Assembly (NCBI GenBank): GCA_022574265.1
Contig: JACZSI010000048.1
Coordinates: 1-11,287, forward strand
Length of the DNA stretch: 11,287 nucleotides
Direction of reading: 5' to 3'
DNA from: Chloroflexota bacterium
Lineage (GTDB): Bacteria > Chloroflexota > Dehalococcoidia > Lucifugimonadales > Australimonadaceae
Within the stretch, counting starts at the first letter, position 1; each line of letters starts with the position of its first letter. The notes beneath the pieces are model-generated. The model was not told the origin of the DNA and searched no databases. It was given only the letters and a program-made list of their open reading frames with translations. The position numbers and the translations under genes were made by a program. Below, piece by piece: positions 6,358 through 11,287 of the stretch.

Positions 6358-7316
6358 CGGAACTCGACCGGCCCAGCGAGGACGGGCTGCCCCGTCGGCG
6401 TTGGCTCGCCTCCCGCGGGCGCGATGTTGACGCTCACCCAGTTGACGTTGACGTCGCCCCCCGGAAAGTCCACGCGAACGAGCGCGTAGCCGCTCTTGTC
6501 GACGGCGAAGACCGCGATGCTGAACGCCGACTCGTCCGACTCCCATACCCAGGCCTGATATGCCTGCGACGATCCGAGCGGCCGCAGGAACAGCGTCATC
6601 AGAAGCTGTCCGCCGTCCGGGTCGGCGATCAGCATGCCGCGGGCGGGCTTGGCGGAAGGCTCGGGCGTCGCCATCGCCCACATGCGCGTCAGCGACGTGC
6701 TCTCGTGCGCGACGAAGTACGTGAGCTCCTGCTGGCTGATCAGCTTGGCCTCCGTGTCGGCCGCCGTCTCCTGGAGCACTGCCATCTCATCGAGCTGGCC
6801 GTCGAGCATGGCCTGCGTCGCGGCAGCCGACGCGGTGAGCGTCGCCATGTCCTCGCGCTGGCCGTCGAGGTTCGCCTCCGTCGCCGCGGCGGACGCCGAG
6901 AGGCCCTCCATCTCGGCCTCGAGGTCGTTGACGCGGGACGACTGCGCCATGGCCAGCCCCCCCAGCCCCACGAAGACGAGCACGGAAGCGGCGGCGGCGG
7001 CCGCCCATAGCCCGCGGAACGCCGGACGCGGGGTCTCGCGCCGGCCTCGTTCCGTCGCGAGCCGGGCGGGGCCCTGGGCTCCCGCGGCGGCCATGATGCG
7101 GTCCCGGAGGTCGAGCGATGGGAGCAGGACGACCTGCGACTCGGCCAGCTGCGCGAAGCCTTCGAGGTAGCCGGCGAGGGCGGCGCGGTAGCGTGGGCTC
7201 TCGGCGAGCGCGCGTTCGACGAGCTTACGCTCGTCCGCATCGAGCGCGTTCAGCGCGTAGGCGGGGAGCAGCTCCTCGATCGAGTCTTGGGGCGAGCCTC
7301 CGGGTCCCTGGACCAT
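6354..7316 (-). CDS. RskA-type membrane anti-sigma factor with 21-residue coiled-coil repeats
   Basis: This 320-aa protein should hold the adjacent ECF sigma factor inactive at the membrane. Residues 12-60 resemble the anti-sigma N-terminal helical bundle (ELLPAYALNALDADERKLVE) but lack the zinc ligands HxxxCxxC. One membrane helix lies at about 103-124. It is followed by a predicted coiled coil built from about three 21-residue (three-heptad) units: 141-161, 162-182 and a weaker 183-203, with ATEANLDGQ and ATQAMLDGQ as matching segments. The C-terminal 215-320 resembles the extracytoplasmic RskA (anti-sigma-K) domain, with QAYQAWVWESDE-like core. The ATG overlaps the sigma-factor TGA by 1 nt (TGATG) with GAGGAGG just upstream, so translation is coupled and the two proteins are made together. 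Topology would be N-in, C-out. The signal sensed is unknown. Confidence 0.88.
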   Translation of the reverse strand: MVQGPGGSPQDSIEELLPAYALNALDADERKLVERALAESPRYRAALAGYLEGFAQLAESQVVLLPSLDLRDRIMAAAGAQGPARLATERGRRETPRPAFRGLWAAAAAASVLVFVGLGGLAMAQSSRVNDLEAEMEGLSASAAATEANLDGQREDMATLTASAAATQAMLDGQLDEMAVLQETAADTEAKLISQQELTYFVAHESTSLTRMWAMATPEPSAKPARGMLIADPDGGQLLMTLFLRPLGSSQAYQAWVWESDESAFSIAVFAVDKSGYALVRVDFPGGDVNVNWVSVNIAPAGGEPTPTGQPVLAGPVEFR

Positions 7317-7894
7317 CAGGCCTCCTCGCTAGTGGGTTGGGCCAGTATCCGCCGCAGCCGGATCAGGCCGAGACGCAGCCGTGTCTTCACCGTCCCCAGC
7401 GGGACGTCCGTGCGCTCCGCTATCTCCCGCTGCGTCGCGCCCTGGAGGTACGCCATCATGACGGCCTCCCGCTGCTCCGGCGGGAGCAGCTTGAGCGCCT
7501 CGGCCGCGGCGCCGAACAGCACCGCTGTCACCGCCTGGTCGGCGGTATCGCCCTGGGAGACGAGGCCGAGGCTCGGGTCCTCGGGCGTCTTGTCCGCGCT
7601 CCGCAGGGAGGCCCGCCGCCGCTTCCTCAGCTCGTCCACGATCCGGTTGTGCGCGAGGTGGAGGAACCAGTGCCGGAACTCCCCACGCGCGGGATCGAAT
7701 CGGTCCGCCCGCGTCCAGAGGGCCACGAAGACCTCTTGCGTCACGTCCTCGGCCGTGGCGTAGTCCCGCAGGATGCTGTAGGACATGCCGAAGACGGGCT
7801 GGCTGTACCGGGCGTACAGCTCCTCCAGTGCCTCGGCGTCGCCGTTGGACACGCGAGCGGTCAGGTCGGCGTCCGTCGGTGGGAAGGAGTCCAC
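7316..7894 (-). CDS. ECF-type RNA polymerase sigma factor (SigK/RpoE-like)
   Basis: The 192-aa protein has the two-domain ECF layout. Sigma region 2 covers about 23-91, with LYARYSQPVFGMSYSILRD (27-45), AEDVTQEVFVALW (48-60) and GEFRHWFLHLAHNRIVDE (71-88). Region 4 covers about 134-184, with LPPEQREAVMMAYLQGATQ (137-155), the helix-turn-helix REIAERTDVPLGTVKTRLR (156-174) and a closing basic helix. Region 3 is absent, as expected. The start is a GTG at 7894 with an AGGGT-like site 6 nt upstream; it is less certain than the rest, since the frame stays open upstream without a better start. The anti-sigma gene follows with a 1-nt overlap. Such pairs usually autoregulate, but no clear ECF -35/-10 pair was identified upstream. 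Confidence 0.94.
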   Translation of the reverse strand: MDSFPPTDADLTARVSNGDAEALEELYARYSQPVFGMSYSILRDYATAEDVTQEVFVALWTRADRFDPARGEFRHWFLHLAHNRIVDELRKRRRASLRSADKTPEDPSLGLVSQGDTADQAVTAVLFGAAAEALKLLPPEQREAVMMAYLQGATQREIAERTDVPLGTVKTRLRLGLIRLRRILAQPTSEEA

Positions 7895-8058
7895 GGGTGA
7901 CCCTTTCGTGGCGGACAGCGGGGCCGCACCCCTCTCTTTGGATTACGCGCGCGGCCCAGCTTCGGTTTGGGGTGCCCCTTTTTACCATGACGGCCGTAAC
8001 CCCGTCCACCTGGCGGCCAAGCCCACGCTCTGGTCCTCGGCCGGCGCCAACATGCTCG

Positions 8059-8140
8059 GTCATCCTGAACGAAGTGAAGGATCTCGCCCCAGCGTACGGC
8101 TACGAGATCCTTCGTCTGCCTCCGGCATCCTCAGGATGAC
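8059..8140. repeat. Interrupted palindromic repeat ('VILNEVKDL' type), copy 2
   Basis: Outer arms GTCATCCTGA (8059-8068) and TCAGGATGAC (8131-8140) are perfect 10-bp complements, and inner arms GAAGGATCTCG (8076-8086) and CGAGATCCTTC (8103-8113) a perfect 11-bp pair. The design (outer arm, bulge, inner arm, 13-25-nt centre) and the 82-bp length match the element at 2404-2485, while the bases differ, so this is a related variant. It is the source of spurious peptides such as VILNEVKDL in other genomes. It lies upstream of the M24 gene. Confidence 0.85.
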
Positions 8141-8211
8141 ACCCCCCCTTTGCCAACGTGCCTCCGTCATCCTAAGGAGAGTAGTATCCGTGGCCGTAGC
8201 ACGACGCTCGC

Positions 8212-8218
8212 GAGGAGG
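8212..8218 (+). promoter_or_regulatory. Shine-Dalgarno site fixing the M24 start
   Basis: GAGGAGG lies 6 nt before the ATG at 8225. It decides against the upstream in-frame starts, which would place the N-terminus inside the intergenic repeat remnant. Confidence 0.8.
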
Positions 8219-8224
8219 CAACCG

Positions 8225-9460
8225 ATGACGACGAATGCCGGTCTCCGGCCCGATCCCGACCCCGCGTTCGCGGACTGGGCGCTGCCCACGTTCTCGCTCG
8301 CGGAGCGTGAGCTGCGGTGGGGCCGCGTGCGCGAGCTGATGCGGCGCGACGGCATCGACTGCGTCGTGGGGCTCAACAGCACCGGGACGCACAACCGCAA
8401 CCAGGCCGACGTCCGCTACCTGACGCAGATCGGGAACAACTGCGACGAGGTCGCGGTCTGCTTCCCCATCGACGGGAAGGTCACGGCGATCACGAACCGC
8501 GGCGGGTATTGGGCGGCGGGCGACTGGATCGGCGAGACGATGCGCTCGGGCCGCGCCTGGTCCCGCAGCCTGGCCGACTGCCTCAAGGAGGCGGGGATGG
8601 AGCGCGCGACCATCGGCGTCTGCGGACTGACGCCCGGCCTCTACTCCGTGGTCCGCCAGCCCGACGGGTACGCCGGCTACACCGCCGTGAACAACATGCG
8701 CGAAGCGCTGCCGGACGCGACGTTCGTGAGTGCCTCGGACCTGATGGGCGAGGCGCGCTTCGTGAAGAGCGCCGAGGAGATCGAGGTGCTGCGCCACAGC
8801 ACCGAGCTCGCGGAGCTTGCGTGGGCGGCGATGATCGAGACGTCGCGCGTCGGGGTCTTCGAGCCTGAGATCATGGCGAACATGATCCAGGCCGAGATCG
8901 CGGCTGGGGGCAGCATGCCGCTGATGCTCGGCTGGTACTCCGGCCCGTTCGGTGGCGGGTACCACCGCATCGAGCAGCCGGTCCACCGCCGGATGCGGAG
9001 CGGAGACTTCCTGGCGGTGGAGATCGAGGGCCGCTGGGCCGGCTACGTGACGCAGATCGACCAGTCCATCACCTTCGGCGACGTCCCCAGCTGGGCCGCC
9101 GACGCGTATGCCGTCGCGGTCGAGTGCACGAACGACATCATCGACGCGCTCAAGCCGGGCGCGACGTTCGGCGAGCTCCAGGCGGCCGCGCGGAAGGTCA
9201 ACCGCCACGACGGCTACGAGGGAGCGATGACGCTCCACGGCCGCGGCCTCGGCGACGACGGACCGCTCATCACGAACCAGTCGCAGCCGGCGGTCCAGGA
9301 CATCCCTGTCCTCGAAGGCAACGTCTTCGTCGTCAAGCCGAGCATCCGCTACAAGGGCCAGGGGGACGTCGGCCACGTGGGGGAAGCGGTCGCCGTGACG
9401 GCGACGGGTGCCGAGCGCCTTGGTGTGCGGGACTACGCCGCCTACGTCCACGTGGACTAG
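8225..9460 (+). CDS. M24 (aminopeptidase P / creatinase / DddP fold) protein with altered metal site
   Basis: The 411-aa protein has the two-domain M24 architecture: a creatinase-type N-terminal domain (about 25-180) and a pita-bread C-terminal domain (about 184-405). Recognisable segments are ARFVKSAEEIEVLR (177-190), GDFLAVEIEGRWAGY (260-274), HGRGLGDDGPLI (338-349) and VTATGAERLG (391-400). The five metal ligands of the family (D, D, H, E, E) are mostly changed by eye: the first Asp is E266 or E268, the second Asp is Q277 or, if aligned as in DddP lyases, D279; H338 remains; the third-last Glu is K371 (VVKPS) and the last falls on G386 with E387 beside it. Ordinary metallopeptidase activity is therefore doubtful. 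A creatinase-like metal-free hydrolase, a lyase or a binding protein is possible. The ATG has a strong ribosome site, and an MFS gene follows after 18 nt. Confidence 0.88.
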   Translation: MTTNAGLRPDPDPAFADWALPTFSLAERELRWGRVRELMRRDGIDCVVGLNSTGTHNRNQADVRYLTQIGNNCDEVAVCFPIDGKVTAITNRGGYWAAGDWIGETMRSGRAWSRSLADCLKEAGMERATIGVCGLTPGLYSVVRQPDGYAGYTAVNNMREALPDATFVSASDLMGEARFVKSAEEIEVLRHSTELAELAWAAMIETSRVGVFEPEIMANMIQAEIAAGGSMPLMLGWYSGPFGGGYHRIEQPVHRRMRSGDFLAVEIEGRWAGYVTQIDQSITFGDVPSWAADAYAVAVECTNDIIDALKPGATFGELQAAARKVNRHDGYEGAMTLHGRGLGDDGPLITNQSQPAVQDIPVLEGNVFVVKPSIRYKGQGDVGHVGEAVAVTATGAERLGVRDYAAYVHVD

Positions 9461-9478
9461 CGCGGGGTCTGGGGCCGG

Positions 9479-10750
9479 ATGAGCGAGGAGCCGAGGGCAG
9501 AAGCCAACAGCGAGGCCGCGCCCGCACAAGCGGCGGGCCGTTCGCAAGGCTATCTCCAGCTGTTCCTGTCGCTCCACCTGCCGGCCGTCGCGATCGGCCT
9601 GGGCACCGGCATGGCCACGCCGGTGCTGCCGTTGTTCGCCAAGTCCTTCGACGTCAGCGTCGGCGTTGCCGCGCTCGTGTTCGTGGCCACGATGGCCGGC
9701 GGGTTCGCGGCGAGCCTTCCTGCCGGGTATGCCATCGACCGCTTCGGACGCCGGAAAGTCCTGCTTGCCGGGCCCGTGATCGCCGCGGGCGCCGCCTTCT
9801 TGGTGGCGACGTCCGACTCGTTCACGCAGCTGCTCATCTACCGCTTCATCGGCGGCTGGGGGCAGCAGATGTGGACGGTCAGCCGCCTGACGGTCATCGC
9901 CGACACGGGCTCCGACCGCTCGCGCGCCCGGCAGATCACGAGCATGTTCGGCATCCAGCGCGTCGGCATGCTGTCGGGCCCGCTGGCCGGCGGACTCCTT
10001 GCCGCCGCCTTCGGGCTGCGGGTGCCCTTCGTCGTCCAAGGCGTCGTCACCCTGCTCGCGGTCATCCCCAGCTTCTTCGTCGTCCGCGAGACGGCGCCCG
10101 GGCACTCCGCCGCGGCCGGGCCGCGGGCCGATGCAGCGCCGGAGCAGCAGGAGTACTCGTGGCGCTCGTTGCTGCGGCCGCCCATCCCTGCGCTGTTCAG
10201 CGCGCAATACCTGGCGACGACGGCCCGCGGCGCCACCCTCGGCGGTGGCGTGCTGTTCCTGTTCGCGGCCTACGCCTACGACAGCGGGCCCGCGGAGCTG
10301 GGCATCCTGAGCAGCGCGATGGCGGTCGTTGGCATCCCCATCACGCTGGCCGCGGGCTATCTGATGGACCGCTTCGGCCGGATGGTGACCATCGTGCCGG
10401 GGCAGGCGCTGATGGGTGCGGGCATGGTCTTTCTCGCGGTCGTCGCCATAGCCCCGCTGTCCTTCACGGCGTTCGTGATCGGCTTCGTCTGGGTCCACGT
10501 CGTCAACAGCATGCTGTCCGGCTCGATGCAGGTCCTGGGCTCCGACATCGCTCCGGCGCACGCACGCGGGCGGTTCTTCGGCGCCGGACGCATGGTGAGC
10601 CAGGCCGGCTTCATGTCCGCGCCGCTCAGCTTCGCGGTGCTGACCGGCATCTCCGGGTTCGGGGCCGCGTTCTTCTTCCTCGCCGGCGCCGGTGGTGTAT
10701 CCGCGCTGCTCCTGGCGTTCGTCGTCAAGGAGACGCTCGCCAAGCGGTAG
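9479..10750 (+). CDS. Major facilitator superfamily (MFS) transporter
   Basis: The 423-aa protein has about 12 hydrophobic segments in two halves. The MFS motif between TM2 and TM3, GYAIDRFGRRK (83-93), recurs in the second half as GYLMDRFGR (293-301), the expected internal duplication. A polar loop at about 203-235 separates the halves. The first 24 residues are hydrophilic and cytoplasmic, and no signal peptide is present. MFS carriers move small solutes with proton coupling or act as exporters. Position between the M24 gene (18 nt upstream) and a Rieske oxygenase suggests uptake of the cluster's substrate or export of a product; the direction cannot be told. The Shine-Dalgarno site is weak (GGGG-rich), so translation may follow from the upstream gene. 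Confidence 0.93.
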   Translation: MSEEPRAEANSEAAPAQAAGRSQGYLQLFLSLHLPAVAIGLGTGMATPVLPLFAKSFDVSVGVAALVFVATMAGGFAASLPAGYAIDRFGRRKVLLAGPVIAAGAAFLVATSDSFTQLLIYRFIGGWGQQMWTVSRLTVIADTGSDRSRARQITSMFGIQRVGMLSGPLAGGLLAAAFGLRVPFVVQGVVTLLAVIPSFFVVRETAPGHSAAAGPRADAAPEQQEYSWRSLLRPPIPALFSAQYLATTARGATLGGGVLFLFAAYAYDSGPAELGILSSAMAVVGIPITLAAGYLMDRFGRMVTIVPGQALMGAGMVFLAVVAIAPLSFTAFVIGFVWVHVVNSMLSGSMQVLGSDIAPAHARGRFFGAGRMVSQAGFMSAPLSFAVLTGISGFGAAFFFLAGAGGVSALLLAFVVKETLAKR

Positions 10751-10811
10751 CGCGCCATCGGGCCCCGCAGTACCATCGTCAGGGCACACGACCGGCAGGA
10801 GAAGCAGCACG

Positions 10812-10943
10812 ATGGCAGAGATCGCCCTGGGCGGCGCGATGAGTGGCACGGGCCTTGAGATGAGCGTCGTGGACTACGTGCCGTGCTATCGTACCGAGGC
10901 TGGCAACGGCTGCGCCATGGGCTTCGCCGAGTGGCTCGGCTAG
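10812..10943 (+). CDS. Uncharacterised 43-aa small protein
   Basis: A short ORF lies between the MFS and Rieske genes. AGGAG (10797-10801) precedes the ATG by 10 nt, and most third codon positions are G or C, as in the real genes nearby. The peptide begins MAEIALGGAMSG, has two cysteines (C25 in DYVPCYRTE and C34 in NGCAMG) and ends in FAEWLG. Its first residues faintly recall the MAEIVLG start of LigB-type extradiol dioxygenases, but the frame ends at 43 codons and no continuation is present in other frames, as the Rieske gene begins 31 nt later. It could be a small accessory protein, a leader peptide, a peptide-product precursor or a truncated remnant. No family was recognised. Confidence 0.5.
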   Translation: MAEIALGGAMSGTGLEMSVVDYVPCYRTEAGNGCAMGFAEWLG

Positions 10944-10963
10944 CAGACGTACCCCAGTAGGAC

Positions 10964-10969
10964 AGGAGG
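10964..10969 (+). promoter_or_regulatory. Shine-Dalgarno site of the Rieske gene
   Basis: AGGAGG lies 5 nt before the ATG at 10975, giving a strong, well-spaced ribosome site and fixing the start of the partial gene. Confidence 0.8.
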
Positions 10970-10974
10970 CCCCC

Positions 10975-11287
10975 ATGCTGACGGAAGCGCAGACCGACCG
11001 GCTGACGAAGGTTGGGCCCGGCACGCCGATGGGCGAGCTGATGCGCCGCTACTGGCAGCCCATCGCGGGCTACTCCGAGCTGTCGGCGAACCCCACCAAG
11101 GCCATCCGCCTGCTCGGCGAGGACCTGGTGCTCTACAAGGACCGCTCGGGCAAGCTCGGGCTCCTCGAGGCCTCGTGCGCGCACCGGCGCGTGCACCTGC
11201 TCTACGGCATCCCCGAGGACAACGGCCTCCGCTGTCCCTACCACGGCTGGCTCTACGACTCAACCGGCCAGTGCCTGGAGATGCCGG
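10975..11287 (+). CDS. Rieske [2Fe-2S] ring-hydroxylating oxygenase alpha subunit (3' end missing)
   Basis: The first 104 codons are present. The N-terminus (VGPGTPMGELMRRYWQPI, 13-30) is typical of phthalate 4,5-dioxygenase-like and related Rieske oxygenases. The cluster motif is complete: C68-A-H70 and C87-PY-H90 in RCPYHGWLYD (86-95), so each iron has its Cys or His pair. The catalytic non-heme iron domain lies past the window. Such enzymes use electrons from a reductase partner to hydroxylate or demethylate aromatic or other organic substrates. The protein is cytoplasmic. It starts 31 nt after the 43-aa ORF and probably belongs to the same transcript as the M24 and MFS genes. Substrate is not readable from this fragment. 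Confidence 0.95.
   Translation, partial: MLTEAQTDRLTKVGPGTPMGELMRRYWQPIAGYSELSANPTKAIRLLGEDLVLYKDRSGKLGLLEASCAHRRVHLLYGIPEDNGLRCPYHGWLYDSTGQCLEMP

Larger units (their letters stand above)
7895..8224. other. Divergent intergenic region between sigma factor and M24 gene
   Basis: This 330-bp region must carry promoters for both divergent units. It contains the second interrupted palindrome (8059-8140), a partial copy of that element's end (GTCATCCT, 8166-8173) and a -10-like TAGTAT (8182-8187) before the M24 gene without a good -35 partner. No ECF promoter for the sigma operon could be picked confidently. No gene or RNA was recognised in it. Confidence 0.5.

Noticed and set aside
10771..10776. 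TACCAT as a -10 box for the small ORF and Rieske gene
   Set aside because: Only four of six positions match and no -35 lies at proper spacing, so it was not listed as a promoter.
8060..10849. 929-codon open frame on the minus strand opposite the M24 and MFS genes
   Set aside because: It is rich in Arg, His, Asp and Ala with no domain. It covers two well-supported genes and begins and ends in repeat or intergenic DNA. High GC removes stop codons from the antisense frame.

Overview
The window is high-GC bacterial DNA with compact operons, frequent GTG starts, good Shine-Dalgarno sites and G/C-biased third codon positions. Gene content suggests a Chloroflexota-like bacterium, for example the SAR202/Dehalococcoidia side: a DUF5679-type mini zinc ribbon, a Dcd-like dUTPase, an RskA-type anti-sigma factor, a GT-C-like membrane protein, and a Rieske oxygenase next to an M24-fold protein and an MFS carrier. 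This taxonomic reading is inference from gene content. No rRNA, tRNA, CRISPR array, transposase or phage gene was found.

Left block, minus strand (1-2175): a 47-aa DUF5679-like zinc ribbon has its own sigma-70 promoter and is followed by a strong hairpin. Next come lgt, with a TATAAT box so close to its ATG that the mRNA may be leaderless, and an overlapping polytopic membrane protein that runs off the left edge. Between this block and the next lie a patch of lower GC (2176-2403) and a long interrupted palindrome (2404-2485).

Central block, plus strand (2518-5689): a near-consensus promoter (TTGACA, 17 bp, TATAGT) precedes a tight three-gene operon of dUTPase-like protein, DAO-family FAD oxidoreductase and amidase-signature hydrolase. 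The promoter shows that the dUTPase starts at the GTG at 2596, not upstream. A 308-bp gap with three strong hairpins in a row separates it from a small VOC-superfamily protein.

The VOC gene converges with a minus-strand pair (6354-7894): an ECF sigma factor followed by a translationally coupled membrane anti-sigma factor, whose predicted coiled coil is built from 21-residue repeats. The two convergent genes share the palindromic CTAG at their stops.

Right block, plus strand (8059-11287): a second interrupted palindrome of the same general design precedes an apparent catabolic cluster. It holds an M24-fold protein with several altered metal-ligand positions, an MFS transporter, a 43-codon ORF with a ribosome binding site, and a Rieske oxygenase alpha subunit cut by the right edge. 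A plausible reading is uptake followed by oxidative attack on an organic compound, but the substrate cannot be read from the sequence. The most interesting items are the altered M24 protein with the unexplained 43-aa ORF, and the palindromic elements placed at operon boundaries.
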